Assembly: GCA_963575745.1 (NCBI GenBank)
Contig: CAUYUJ010015301.1
Location: forward strand, 1 to 64,000
Length of the DNA: 64,000 nucleotides
Reading direction: 5' to 3'
From: Prorocentrum cordatum
Lineage: Eukaryota; Sar; Dinophyceae; Prorocentrales; Prorocentraceae
In this document: positions 1-11,800 of the stretch, in pieces
How the letters are laid out: each line of letters starts with the position of its first letter
How positions within the stretch are numbered: position 1 is the first letter of the stretch
Translations under genes and position numbers: made by a program
Notes under the pieces: model-generated
The model's database searches: none
Told to the model about the DNA's origin: nothing
The model's input: only the letters and a program-made list of their open reading frames with translations

Positions 1-383
1 AGGAGGAGGTGGGGGAGGAGGAGGAGGAGGAGGAGGAGGAGGAGGAGGAGGAGGAGGGTGGCGGGGGGCGAGTCGACCCCCAATCGCCCCGCCCGCCCAA
101 AGCCCGCCGCTCCGATTCTCCTGGCGCGTCGGCTCACTGCTGGGGGGCACATCCGCCGCCCTTGGCCAGGCCCGCCTCGGGGCCCCCGGGAGGGGCGCGC
201 GCGCGCCGCCCTGGCGGGGCCAAGGGGCGAGGGGCGTGCGCACGGCTCCCTGGCCCAGGATGGGCCCTGCCAGGGGAGATGAATCTGCACCCAGACACCG
301 GCGTTGCCCCAGCATATGAGTACGATGGAGCAGGAGGAGGACGAGGAGGAGGAGGAGGAGGAGGAGGAGGAGGAGGAGGAGGA
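1..383. repeat. (GGA)n tracts flanking a GC-rich island
   Basis: Two near-perfect GGA arrays (about 15-58 and 327-383) enclose a GC-rich stretch. Reading frames across it encode poly-Glu, poly-Gly or poly-Arg only because the triplet repeat has no stop codons. No gene is supported. Confidence 0.8.
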
Positions 384-800
384 TATGCACCCCGACCTTG
401 GCTCGTCCTGCGCGGAAAAAGCCACGAAGCCGAAAAATGCACGGGGAGGGGACGTCCCAGCGATGGTCTCTGCTGGCTCAGTTCCTGCTCGTCAGCATCA
501 TCCCCGCCCTGATCCACCCAACAGCTCCTTCCTACCTCCCCCCTTGTCTCGGCGTCGCTCCAACACATTATTACCATGTGTGCGTCGCCCCCCCACAGGG
601 GCGACGCGCGCACCGAGAAATCTTATAGTATATACGTCGACGCGAGCGCTTTCTTAACACACCGCTCGGGAAACGATCTACTACAAGATGGGTATACTAC
701 ATGTTCGGGTCAGACGCGCGCCTCCAAGGAGGACATCTAGTACTAGTATGTCTCTGTGCGTCCCACACGACCATCCTCTGCAGCACCGGTCCAAAGCGCC
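384..800. other. No recognised gene; weak TM-like reading frame
   Basis: The + frame around 450-530 reads RWSLLAQFLLVSIIPALI after a CCCAG acceptor-like site. It is hydrophobic enough to be a membrane exon, and it lies upstream of a transporter gene on the same strand, but no homology is recognised and its phase cannot be tested. The segment around 705-770 shares a repeat with 25570-25630 (GCCTCCAA..GGACA.., then ACTAGT, then CTGCGTCCCAC). Confidence 0.25.
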
Positions 801-885
801 GTCGTCGTCGTCTTCGTCGTCCGTGGTCCGTGGTCGTCGCCGTCGCCGTCGTCGTCGCCGTCGTCGTCGTCGCCGTCGCAGTTGC

Positions 886-925
<40 letters not shown>

Positions 926-926
926 C

Positions 927-968
<42 letters not shown>

Positions 969-986
969 TCGTCGTCGTCCTCGTCC

Positions 987-1017
<31 letters not shown>

Positions 1018-1383
1018 TCGCCTCGTCTTCCTCTGCAGCGCCAGCCGAAGACCGTCCCCGCCCGCCGAGGGCCACGGCCTCACGAACGCCGCGGACTCGA
1101 GCCACCTCATCTGGGGCGGGCTCGCGCGTGGTCGTGGCGTGCCGAAGCGTGAGCAGCCCCACCCCCCCCCCCCCCCGATCCTGGCCCTGCTCCTCCTCCT
1201 CATGCTCCTCCTCCTCCTGCTCCCTCCTCCCTCCTCCTCCTCCTCCTCCTCCTCCTCCTCCTCCTCCTCCTCCTCCTCCCTCCTCCTCCCGCTCCTCCTC
1301 CTCCTCCTCCTCCCCCTCCTCCTCCCCCTCCTCCTCCTCCTCTTCCTCCTTTTCCTCCTTTTCCTCCTCCTCCTCCTCCTCAA
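800..1383. repeat. (CGT)n then (CTC)n microsatellites
   Basis: An imperfect CGT/CGC array (about 800-1020) is followed by a CTC array (about 1190-1383). Long frames on both strands are poly-Ser, Val, Arg, Asp or Leu and are artefacts of the repeat. Confidence 0.85.
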
Positions 1384-2390
1384 CGAGCCGCAGTCAAGGT
1401 CAACAATCGGAGGCCCACAAAGGCCGACCTACCGCGTGAGAGAGCACACATCCTTGGACTGGCTTTTGAAGCTCTGACGGTATGCGGCTGAGACACGGGG
1501 GTGTATTCGGCGGCTTGCTTGTCAAATTGGTCGGCTAACTGATTACCGAGCTAAGCAAGGGCCGTGATGCGACCAGCAAAGAGATCAGAGCGCGACGTGT
1601 ACGCATTGATGCCATGCCTCTGTCATCGATGGCATGCCACACAAGCTTACAGATATCTGCCCACGCAGACTAAGCCGAACAGCAAAATTGGCCGAACAGC
1701 AAATTGTTTCACCGGGTGGGGGGGAGAACGCGGGGAGGGGGAGGGGGGGGGGGGGGGCAGGCCTGTCTTCACGGGGAGCGCGGTTGGCCTCATACTGAAG
1801 ACGGCGTCTTCTATGTACGCGTCGCTGATGCAAAATCCCGTTTGCCAGCCTGGCCAGGCGTCGGTCGGTCAGTCGGTCGGTCGGTCGGGCGGGACACGTC
1901 GTCGACGTCGTTGTGGGCGAGTCGGTCGGTCGGGCGGGCGGGATAAGTCGTTGTTGCCGTCGTCGTTGTCGTCAGCTCCCATGAGCACTATGAACACCGA
2001 AATTACCTGGCTTCAAAAGATAGGTGCCAGGCTACCCGCCAACCTCGGAGCCACTACTATGGACTTGATGACAATGCGTGCCTGCGCTGAGCGGGCGATC
2101 GCACTTGGGCGGCAGCTCTGTCCGTCGTTGCTTGCGCGCTGGGGTGAAACAGTTACGCGGAGGTAGTTCGCTGCGCTGCGTGCGAGCCTACGAAGATGAC
2201 GGCATCGCGGGGCGTCTGTTCCAGTTGACAACGTTGTCTTCCCTCTCGATACATTCCCCTCCACATCTCTGCTCAGGGCAACTCGCTGGCCGTAACACTC
2301 ACGTGCTGGCCTGTCCAGTAGGGGCAGCCTCAGGCGCGCGGCCTCACCCGTAGCAGCGGATCGTGTCGGTGCACCCCTTCGCCGCACTCT
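1384..2390. other. Intergenic or intronic sequence without a recognised gene
   Basis: This contains a short GTCGGTCG-rich patch (about 1858-1945) and otherwise unique sequence. No frame shows a recognisable domain on either strand. Confidence 0.5.
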
Positions 2391-2391
2391 A

Positions 2392-2637
2392 GGGGCTGCC
2401 GCCGCGCCCGCCCCTCTCGAGGTACTGCTGGTGGTAGTCCAAGCTGGCTGCTGCCCGAATCATCTCGCACTGGTTCTCTTCGTAACAGCGACAGGAGGCG
2501 CCATCCGCCAAGACTTTGGGGTGGGCCCGCTGGACAAATTTGGAGCCTGTGCAGAAGTTCGTGCGCTGCAGCACGTTCTTGGCGACGGTGCTGGTGGCCG
2601 CGCGCTGCTCGTCGCAGACGACGTCTCCCCTCGTTGA
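2392..2637 (-). CDS. Uncharacterised C-terminal exon candidate (about 80 aa)
   Basis: On the minus strand a stretch of mixed, non-repetitive composition reads from a Gly-Asp-Val-Val-Cys-Asp-Glu start region through NVLQRTNFCTGSKFVQRAHP, then a Cys-containing segment CRCYEENQCEMIRAAASL, and stops at about 2392. It stands out because the surrounding frames are low complexity. A CTC/GGA-type array lies immediately upstream on its own strand, as it does beside other exons in this window. I recognise no family. It could be the last exon of a minus-strand gene or a chance frame. No start codon or splice site is fixed, so the 5' end is only where the frame becomes protein-like. Confidence 0.3.
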
Positions 2638-2649
2638 GTCCTCGTCTCT

Positions 2650-3060
2650 GTCCTCGTCCTGTGTCCTGGGCCTCCTCCTGCGCCGGCCTCAGCCTCCTCC
2701 GCGTCCTCGCCCTCCTGCGCCGCCTCCTCCCCCTCCTCCCCGCCCTCCTGCTCCACCTCCTCCGCCTCCTCGCCCTCCTCTCCCTCACCCTCGGGCCTGC
2801 CTCGCACTCCTCCGCCTCCTCTGGTCCCCTCCTCTGGGCCGCCTCGGGGACACCCCCGGCGACTGGGGGCACCGCCGTCTCCCGGCCTCGCGGCCGCGTT
2901 CCCGTAGCACGGCCAGTCGCGTCCTTGCCGCGCCTCTCCTTGCCGCCGTCCTCCTCACTTCTCGCCTCGCTCTCCTCCTCCTCCTCCTCCTCCTCCTCCT
3001 CCTCCTCCTCCTCCTCCTCCTCCTCCTCCTCCTCCTCCTCCTCCTCCTCCTCCTCTTCCT
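2650..3060. repeat. CTC-rich low-complexity tract
   Basis: Imperfect CCTCCTC sequence (2650-2830) is followed by a pure CTC array (about 2972-3054). Open frames here are poly-Ser, Leu or Pro artefacts. Confidence 0.85.
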
Positions 3061-4540
3061 GCCTCCTCTGGGCTCTCTCAGCGCTCCTCAGTCACCTCCT
3101 CGTGGTCTAGCCCGCAGGAGTTCGCGCACGCAGTCCCTCGGCGGTCGACGCTCGAGGTTCGAGGAGTTGTTTGGTGCGTTTTTGTTCTGCTCTGGGCCGG
3201 TGTCCAACCTCGGGGTACTCTCTAGCAGCTGCGCCTCGCCGAGAGCATTCGGGGGGCGCTGGTATCATCTAGAACGGCCGCCAGAGTCTTGAATTATGAC
3301 CCAGAAACTGAGCAACGAGGATTTTTGAGGCAGGCTTTCTCGGAAGGCGGCGGGGCTTCTCAAAAGTCTTCGAAGTTCTCCGTGCCTTGGGAGGAGGTTC
3401 AGGAATCGCAAGGCCGGAGGCCTTCCGAGCATTCTGACAAGGTCCGCCTTCTCTGCCTTCCTCCTTGGGCGCGACGCCGAGTTTGGTTTTCGGGTCACAT
3501 TTTGGGCCTCTGGCGGCCGCTCGGGACGATCCAGGCACTCCCAGAGCGCTCCTAGCGCCGCACAGCTGCTGCAGAGCCTCCCGAGGGTTTGGAACCCTTT
3601 TCACGCGTGGGGGCTGCACTCCGTTCGCAAAGTGTCGACATGGCCTTCCAGGGCCCTTGTATCCTTACCGCGCATCCATATTATACGGGTTGACTGTAGG
3701 TTTTGCGCTAATCAGTCGCCCTGCGCGCCCTCCGTACTGATACTGCAGACAGGGGCGAGCAGCTGCAGGCGGTTCTCTCGGGGCCACTTAGAGGTTCAAG
3801 GAAGCACCTTGACTTCCACATCGTGCAGCCCGAGAGCGTAGAACATGGTTAACCCCATGTTCGAGGCTTCGCGACCTCACCGCATAGTAAGAGGATGGGC
3901 TGGCATTTCCGAGGAGAGGGCCACAGGCCAGCCCCTTGATTGACGCCATCCCCCTCTCGCGTAACTGACGCACACTTCCCTCGCTGCGTCCGTCCATGAT
4001 TTATCGCATTCTCTCCTGCTACTCGACTGCTCAGCCGCTCTGTGTTCGTTCTCACCTCATCCACTCACTGACGATACCAGCGCATTCAAAACCACTCTCC
4101 GTCATTTAGTTACTCAGTTTGTTCCTCCGGATTGCAAACTTGTTTGGGTTATGTTGTGTTGTGCTCGCGTTCGTTGGGCACCCGCATTCACGCGCATTCA
4201 CTGGGCACCCGCATTCACGCGTGGGACGCCCTCACTCCACTTGCATAGCAAAACCGCACGTTAGGGCACCCGCTCACGTATGCTCTATGTCAGATGTCAG
4301 CGGGCATGCATACCGTTTCTATACAATTGCTTCCTGATTACAGAGACCAGCCACCCTCAATGCTGTATAATCTTCCATTATCATCCTCTCCCTCCCTCCC
4401 TCCCTCCTCCCCCCTCCTCCTGCCAGTGGGGGTGGCTCATGAGGAGGCTGAATTTTGAGGCCACCTAGTTCCAGCATTTTAGTGTGCGTAATATGTAGCA
4501 CTCTCATGGGTCCTATGGTTTGTGCTTGCTTGCTTGCCGG
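3061..4540. other. No recognised gene; contains a dispersed repeat
   Basis: The part at 3230-3575 matches other parts of the window: GCTGCGCCTCGCCGAGAGC recurs at 46252-46270, and the CTGGCGGCCGCTCGGGACGA-type block (3510-3535) recurs in diverged form near 36935 and 46845. A short direct repeat (GGCACCCGCATTCACGCG) occurs twice between 4178 and 4225. No protein domain was seen. Confidence 0.5.
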
Positions 4541-4745
4541 CCCCCCCTCCTCCTCCTCCTCCTCCTCCTCCTCCTCCTCCTCCTCCTCCTCCTCCTCCTC
4601 CTCCTCCTCCTCCTCCTCCGCCGAGCAGGCGTGACAGGGGGAGGGACGCGAGGAGGAGGTGGAGGAGGAGGAGGAGGACGCGAGGAGGAGGGGGGGCAGG
4701 AGTTGGATGGAGGATGGGGGACGCGAGGAGGAAGAGGAGGAGTCC
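4541..4745. repeat. (CTC)n followed by GGA-rich tract
   Basis: A CTC array (4546-4620) is followed directly by a GGA-rich array (4640-4742) in the opposite purine/pyrimidine sense, so the two halves are potentially self-complementary. Confidence 0.8.
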
Positions 4746-4756
4746 ATTAGTGTTTG

Positions 4757-6290
4757 GCAATGACAGCTATCAAGCACGACTTCCCGCTGTACCGCTTACG
4801 CTACTTCCTTTGCTTGTACAGGGGCCAGAGGGTGTTGCAGATCGGCCGCGTGTGTTCAGAGTGTGCCACGTGTTTGCAGGCCTTCTTTGCAGGCTGTAAA
4901 TTTGCCACCACGCTGCTAACGTGTATCCTCCTGGACCCCATAGACCAGGTCGTTTATAATTTCCCCTCGGTTCGCCTGTATAACGCGGTCAACGAACTTA
5001 TGAGCGGAGCGACGGGTAAGCCTAGGACGGTCACGAGAACGATTGCCGTTGCGACATGTATGTTATGCGGCAAGTTCGAGCAGTTCGGTGCCCCGATTTT
5101 CTTTACCAAATGTTTGATCGCGGCAATTTCTCGCGACATCGAGGTTCGTGTCATAGCTAGACTTGTGCGATGGCAGCTTCAGGTCGTGAGAATGATCAGG
5201 AATCTGGGTGTCGGGGCTACCCTTCGGGCCGACATCGTACTCCTGTCCAGTCGATGCGTTGGGCCAGTTCGGGGCCCCGTATCCATAGGTTTCGAGGCTT
5301 GCGCTCGGGATATGATGTCATGTGCGAGGTCGTCAAGACTGGTGGCATTTCTGCCGCGTTCTATGGCACTTCGGTCATTGCCTTGAACATGTCTAGCCTG
5401 ATGACGCTGCGCTCTATCATCGGCCAGGCTGCGTTTGGCAAGCGCCGAGGCCGCTCTGGGACGTTCCAGTTCATCATGAACCCTTCGGTGAACCTAGACC
5501 CCGTCTTTGAGGCTACTTAATATCCTCCCGCTTAAGATGTGGCAGCAGGCAGTGAAGCAGAAGTGGGTCCCTGAGCACATCATGAGATCCTGCGTGAACA
5601 GAATACTGTACGTTAGTTTCAAGGTCCTGGGACAAAGTGCGGGGTCCTTCTGTTGATGTCTGGGCTACTTTGGAGCATTTGAGGTGGACCTTCAGAGAGT
5701 GGGACGCTTGGGACACCAGTCGTGGGTTCTCACTGGACCTCCACACGTTCGGCAAACGCACGCTTAGGCGGATCAACTACTCTACGCAAAAGAGGCTCCT
5801 GGAGCATGTTAGGGTTCCCGATCTTGAGATTCCTGGTAGGGTGGTCCCTCCCCTCATCGGGCCCATCATGGACGAGCTCAGGGGCTTCAGGAAAGCTGGA
5901 AGAAATGCCGTCATCTCCTCGCTCTGCAAGGCCTGTGGCATGGAGATTGGCACGCCCAAGCACCGCTTCTACACTTGCGATGCGTTTCTTATGATTAGGA
6001 GGGACATGATGGATCTTCCGCACTTCGTGGACCTGGGCACCAACTCGGGGACTACGATTACCTCTCGACCAGAGCCCTGGCACCTGACCCAGGGTATGAG
6101 TGGCCTACTTGCTCTACCACTGAGACGGTACAGTGGGAAAAGATGCCAGATTCGGGCTTCTTTGGCCCCAATTTGCGCATTGACGGTTCCGGTTTTGACG
6201 GCTCTTCGATGTACGCAGCACGAGCAGGTGGAGCGCCACCTCTCCTGGAGCAAATGTTTAGAGACTTCCGAGGCCCCCCACTGAGCCTGG
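4757..6290 (+). pseudogene. Decayed LINE: RT C-terminal part to RNase H
   Basis: This is a fragment of a dinoflagellate-type non-LTR retrotransposon polyprotein, now broken by stops and frameshifts. The first frame (4757-5160) resembles the region after RT motif B (GCKFATTLLTCILLDPID); the catalytic YxDD that should follow is replaced by a sequence reading LYNAVNELM. The next frame (5170-5520) matches the conserved thumb/connection segment seen in these elements, an RRTPVQS-type stretch then VVKTGGISAAFYG and a Pro-Ser..Leu-Asp-Pro..Phe-Glu-Ala end. Around 6179-6229 a frame reads IDGSGFDGSSMYAARAG, a typical first strand of an RNase H domain with its catalytic Asp. Family assignment comes from recognition of this layout, not from a search. 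No 5' endonuclease part is attached. Confidence 0.6.
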
Positions 6291-7015
6291 GTAGGGGATG
6301 ATCTCGCAAATTAACTTGCGAAGCGCGGCGCCCCGATGCATCCTTGTAAACCTCGCCTTCTCGCACTCCAGGGACACAAGAGTCGTGCAATGACCGATCT
6401 CAGCAAATTCGTAGCCCGTTTCGGGGAAGTGCTCAAGGAGCAGAATTTCCCAGATGCGCAGAAGTCCAAGGCCCCTCCCCGCCCAAAGCGCGATCCCCCT
6501 CCAGCTGGTTTGTGAACGCACTGGGCACGCCGTCCAGAGGACGGGCGCCCAGGGGCAGTGGAGTTTCAGATGTGCTGATTGTCAGGCCCCGGGATCTTCC
6601 GAATCCGCCGCGCGCGCACTGCCGCGCACGGGCGCCCCGAGGTTGGCCAGGCAAGCCCACCCCGGCCACAGGCTCTGGACTACGGGTGGACGCCTGACCT
6701 GGACCGTGCGGCTGCGCGCTGCCTTTGAGACCGTGCGGCTGCGTCTGATGGGGGGTGGGGGGTGGGGGGCGCGTCCTGGAGGACCCCCCAAGAAGCCAGC
6801 CGCGCAGACCCCGAAGCAAAAGGAGGGGACGGACCCGCCGTCCACCAAATCCTTCGTGGGAAGGTGTTTCCCTCTCCGACTTCGGTTGGGGCCATCGCAG
6901 GCGTGCGATGGCGCACCCGCTCAGGCTCGGCCTTTGAATTTGCTTCGCTCGTTCGTCGCCCGCCGCTTCGCTCTTTCGCCTGGAGGGAGATGGGCGCGCA
7001 AGGATCGACAGGATC
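6291..7015. other. GC-rich spacer inside LINE remnants
   Basis: GC-rich sequence with long frames on both strands but no recognisable domain. It may be an insertion separating the RNase H remnant from the LINE tail downstream. Confidence 0.4.
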
Positions 7016-7622
7016 GACAGGAGGAGGAGGAGGAGGAGAAAGCAGGAGGAGGGGGAGGAGGAGGAGGAGGAGGAGGAGGAGGAGGAGGAGGAGGAGGAGG
7101 AGGAGGAGGAGGAGGAGGAGGAGGACGAGGAGGAGGAGGAGGAGGAGGAGGAGGAGGGAGGAGGAGGGGGAGGGAGGAGGAGGAGGAGGAGGAGGAGGAG
7201 GAGGAGGAGGAGGAGGAGGAGGAGGAGGAGGAGGAGAGGAGGAGGAGGAGGAGAAGGGAGGAGAAGGACGAGGAGGAGGAGGACGAGGAGGAGGAGGAGG
7301 ACGAGGAGGAGGAGGACGAGGAGGAGGAGGATGAGGAGGAGGAGGAGAGGAGGAGGAGGAGAGGAGGAGGAGAGGAGGAGGAGGAGGAGGAGGAGGAGGA
7401 GGAGGAGGAGGAGGAGGAGGAGGAGGAGGAGGAGGAGGGATGGGGAGGAGGAGGAGAAGGGGGAGGGGGAGGAGGGAGGAGGACGAGGAGGAGGAGGAGG
7501 AGGAGGAGGAGGGAGGAGGAGGAGGACGAGGAGGAGGAGGACGAGGAGGAGGAAAGGGGAGGACGAGGAGGAGGAGGAGGAGGAGGAGGACGAGGAGGGA
7601 GAAGGAGGAGTAGGAGGAGGAG
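7016..7622. repeat. 600-bp (GGA)n/(GGAGGAC)n polypurine array
   Basis: Almost uninterrupted purine tract of GGA with sporadic GAC and GGG variants. It is one of the longest in the window and is the source of very long but meaningless reading frames in all forward and reverse frames. Confidence 0.95.
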
Positions 7623-7827
7623 AGTCGATTCGCCTCCCCCTCGTGCCCCCCCGGCAAACCAGGCGGCTGCATCTGCTTGTTCTCGCTCTTCTCGGCCGGC
7701 ATGGAGCTCGTGCTCGCTGGCTTGCTCGGGTCTGGCCTGGGACAGCGGGGCGCTGGCAGCCGCCCTCCTCTCTCCTCCTCCGCCTCACGCCGCCACCTCT
7801 TCCTCCTGCTCCGTCCTGTTTTCTCTA

Positions 7828-7936
7828 TCGTCCTCACTCCTCTCTCCTCCTCCTCCTCCTCCTCCCCTTCCCCTCCCCCTCCTCCTCCTCCTCCTCCGCC
7901 TCCTCCTCCTCCTTCTCCTCCTCCTCCTCCTCCTAG
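7828..7936. repeat. (CTC)n tract
   Basis: CTC array with CCC and TTC variants. The LINE tail frame starts immediately after it. Confidence 0.85.
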
Positions 7937-8357
7937 CCAACTTCATATGGATGCTGCTGAGGCCTTGGGCCACAGTCCAGCTCTTTTTCATGTTTCTGAC
8001 TGCACGGATTGCTTCTTGTGCTTGAGGTGTGATGCATTCCTCCATCAGGGAGCTATCGCGAAAAGCAACTTTGCCAGCAGATGCACCACCCCTATATGTC
8101 GGCACGGCAATACGGTTAGAAACAAAGTGTTCGCAGGTAAGCACCCGCGCAGGAGTAACCACCACATTGTGGAGACCGTGGTCCTGCCGAGCGTCGCTCC
8201 CGGCCTTGACCACGGGCTGGCTGTGGCCGATGTTTGTAGTGATTATGATCTTGTTTTGGCGACTCGCCGTGTTGTGACAGCCCTTCGTTTGGAGGAAGCT
8301 GCGGGCGACCCGCAGGAGGCGTGTACATCTTTTTCGGAATCAGGCTACGACTTATGA
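7937..8357 (+). pseudogene. LINE C-terminal (zinc-knuckle-like) remnant
   Basis: The frame after the CTC array reads a His/Ser-rich start and then DCTDCFLCLRCDAFLHQGA, a CxxC..CxxC-like pattern as found near the C-termini of dinoflagellate LINE polyproteins, where a zinc-binding tail follows RNase H. It continues to a stop at 8355-8357. It may belong to the LINE remnant at 4757-6290, split by the GGA-rich block. The assignment rests on pattern only. Confidence 0.4.
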
Positions 8358-8641
8358 ACTTGCTCTGTTCTTTTACTTTTTGTGGGTCTCTGTCTGGCGG
8401 GCTTCCATCCGTCAGCACCCACAGCGGACCTCTTGTGAGGTGCTCGATCGCTGATGTGCTGCCAGCCCGGTGTCGTGCATTCGCCTCCCGCTAGTTTCAC
8501 ACAGCTGCTGGAGCAGCGAGAATTGTTGCTTGGTTTCTAAACAGTTGTTCAGTTACGTTCATTGCTTGCTCGCCCTTTAGTTTCTCACCTGGGGGACTGA
8601 CCCAATCCCAGTGGTGTATGTGGGTAGCTCTGCGGATGTTA

Positions 8642-8692
8642 TCCTCCTCCTCCTCCTCCTCCTCCTCCTCCTCCTCCTCCTCCTCCTCCTCT
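8642..8692. repeat. (CTC)17 directly before a splice acceptor
   Basis: A pure CTC array ends 17 bases before the CAG acceptor at 8707-8709 and could serve as its polypyrimidine tract. Confidence 0.85.
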
Positions 8693-8709
8693 TTCCGGGC
8701 GCCGCGCAG

Positions 8710-8809
8710 GACTCAACCCCATCGACACCACGTTCTACATGGCGGTGCCGGTGGCCCTGCTCCTGTCCTTGCCGATCTTCTTCGTCCAGCACCCCGTGGC
8801 GTGGGCCGG
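8710..8809 (+). CDS. DMT transporter exon (helix with LNPIDTTFYMA)
   Basis: After acceptor GCGCAG the frame reads LNPIDTTFYMAVPVALLLSL and continues to HPVAWAG, one transmembrane helix resembling the LN..xxYYxAP helix of TPT-type carriers. The exon starts with two bases of a split codon and ends with GG before donor GTGCCG at 8810. The split Gly is completed by the first base of the exon at 16013. Confidence 0.75.
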
Positions 8810-11800
8810 GTGCCGCGGGGGGGGGGCGCAGGGGCGCGGGGGGGCAGGGCCGCGCCTCGCGGGCGGCGGCCCTTTCGGGAGGCGCGCAGACGGCGCATAC
8901 AGCATTCGCCGCGGAGGAGGAGGAGGAGGAGGAGGAGGAGGAGGGAGGAGGAGGAGGAGGAGGAGAGGGAGGAAGAGGGGGAGAGGCAGGAGGAGGACGG
9001 GAGAGGAGGAGGAGGAGGAGGAGGAGGGGAGGAGGAGGAGGAGGAGGGAGGAGGAGGAGGGAGGAGGAGGGTGAAGGAGGGAGAAGGGAGGAGGGGGAGG
9101 AGGAGCAGGAGAGAGGAGGAGGGAGGAGGAGGAGGAGGAGGAGAGGGAGGAGGAGGAGGAGGAGGAGGGAGGAGGAGGAGGAGGGAGGAGGACGAGGAGG
9201 AGGAGGACGAGGACGAGGACAAGGATGACAAGGCACAGGAAGGCTGATGTCAACAGGGTGCCCCATCCCCGCGCTCAATTGAGAGCAGCCGCCGTCCATA
9301 CGATTGGCCTCCACGAGGCCAGGGTCCCCCCCCAGGGACAGTGATTGCCGATGACATGTTGGTTGTGCTTGGAGGGGGTTCAAGGGCAACTTGGGGTGTG
9401 CTCTGATGGTGGACCTTGCCCTCCGGTATGCCACGTCCGAGGAAGGTGTGTGTGTGTGTGTGCTTCTTTCGCCCCGATGACGTGCTGGTGTTGGCGGTTG
9501 ACACCAGGCGCATGGCCGCCAATATTGGGTGTGTGCTTTTTTCCAGACTGTCATTGTGGCACGCACTCCTCCCCACAGCCACTCGCGCAAGGAGCAAGAT
9601 GAGTGGTGGGAAGCCTTTCAGACCACCATCCGTGTCTGGGAACCGTCGTTAGAGGTTGTGGATGCCAACGCTAGGCTAGGCCATGAGGTTTCTCCCCTTT
9701 GTGGGGTCTTGCGGGGTTGTGGGGAAGGGAATCTGGCTTGTCAGCTTGTGGTTGACAAGTGATGGACCACCTCTGGGGCTGATGAAAAAACCCGCGGGGC
9801 GCGAAACATTTTTTGATCACGCGCGCCAGGGCTCGGAGAGTTCGGGGAACCACCGCGCCGCGGATGATGGCGACGGGAGCGGCGGCGGGAGCTCCGCTCG
9901 AGTGCGAAGCAGGGAAACAACGCGGCGGTGACGGCGCCGCCGGCCCCTGCCTTTGCCGCCCTTGCCTCCCGCCCCCCCCCCACTCTCCCAGTCCGTGTTG
10001 CCCCTGTCGCGTTCTCGCTGGCGGCCGCGGGCGTCGGCGCTAGTCACAGGCGCCGCCGCGTTGCGTTTCATTTTGGCGGGCGCTGGCGCGACCCCTCGAC
10101 TCGCCTGAGCAGGGCAACCTTTTCTCAATCATACGAGCCCTGTTGATCTGTTAACCGCAAGCTGACATGCATGGTTAGCGCTAGTCTCAGGCGCCGCCGC
10201 GTTGCGTTTCATTTTGGCGGGCGCTGGCGCGACCCCTCGACTCGCCTGAGCAGGGCAACCTTTTCTCAATCATACGAGCCCTGTTGATCTGTTAACCGCA
10301 AGCTGACATGCATGGCTAGTTTTTCCACTACGTGCTCAAGGGGTCCACTCGTGTCGCCTTGAAAACCCTTGTTCCCCATGCCATCTGGTCCTACCCGTTT
10401 TCCTTCAGAAGGGCAAGCCCCGTTGCGTTGACCGCGCTGCAGAATCCCAGCGTTTTCGGGGGGGGTGCACGGCATTTGAATTTGACGTTGGGATCGATTC
10501 TTTCGGGGGAGTTGAAGATCACGCGCCTGTCATTGCCACTTTCATTTGTTTGTTTCCGGTGGGCCATTCGTCCGGATGCGCGCGAAGGCTTGTCACGGTA
10601 AGTTGGCGGATCCCGATTGCAGAGAGTTGATTCGTTTGGCCCCGAGCGAAGTCACGCCTTTGGAGTGGACCACGGATGCTTGTCACAATGCCGAGGCTGC
10701 CACCGAATGTTTGCAAGATGTTGTTCATGCTCTCAAGGCGGACCAGGGGAATCCAAGAAAATGCTACGTCTCACGTGCCACAGTGTGGATGGTGAAACGA
10801 CGTAGGCTGGTCCACGAAGCCCTCAAAGCCGCTAGGGGAGGTAACGTCGTTCGTCTGGATATTTTGGGCCAGTATTGGATGCATGCCAGCCATGAAGACG
10901 AGCTGGGGATGAAAATCCTGGGCGCCACCGTAACAAAACATTTTTCGGAATGGTGTTGGCTTCGTGGCAATTTGGGGTTTATTTAATCGTTTCGCTCATT
11001 CCGCCGGCCCATATTGTCGCACCGTTGTGGGCTAGCCGAGTTTTGGGGCCTCTTGGGGGCCGTTTTGGGGCCTCTTGGGGCCTCTTTTGGGCCTCTTGGG
11101 CGCCTCTTGGGGCGTCTTGGGGGCCTCTTGGGGGCCTCTTGGGGCCTTTTTGGGGCCTCCTGGGCGCCTTCTGGGGCGGAGGGCTCGATTTTTCAGTTCT
11201 CGGTTCCCCTCTTGAGCCCCTCTTGGGCCCGTCTTGGGGCCTCTTGGTCCGTCTTGGGCGGCACTTGGGCCGTCTTGGGGGCCCTCCTGGGCCGTTCCGG
11301 GGCCGTCTTGGGAGCCTCGTGGGCCGTCTTGGAGCGGTCTTGGGGGCCTCTTGGGCCGTCTTGGAGCGTCCGGAAGCCGAAAAAGCCAGAACACAAAAAA
11401 CATCGAAAAAACCAATGAAAATCAACGATTTTGGCCTCTTGGGGCTCTCTTCGGAGGCCTCTTGGAAGGCTCTTGGGGCGTCTTGGAGGCCTCTTGGGCT
11501 GTCTTGGGGGCCTTTTGGGCCGTCTTGGGGTCATCTTCGGCGTCTTCGAGCGCTCTTTGGGCGTCTCGGGGGCCTCTTGGGCAGTCTTGGGGGCCTCTTG
11601 GGGCACTCTGAGCGCGCTCTGGGGAGCCTGAGAGGCCGCACCCAGAAGGAAAACCATCTCTGAGTAGACTTGGTCGGGCGGCGGTCGGGCGGCGGTCGGG
11701 CGGTGGTCGGGGTACTTTTCGCCGGGGGACCCCCAGGGGCCGCCCCGCGCGCGCGAACTAGAAATACTGTTAATACTGTTAACCAGTTACCGGAGATCTT

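Noticed and set aside
6433-8025. Very long overlapping ORFs (hundreds of codons) on both strands
   Set aside because: They run through GGA/CTC triplet arrays that contain no stop codons; the products are poly-Glu, Gly, Arg, Ser, Leu or Pro on whichever frame is read.
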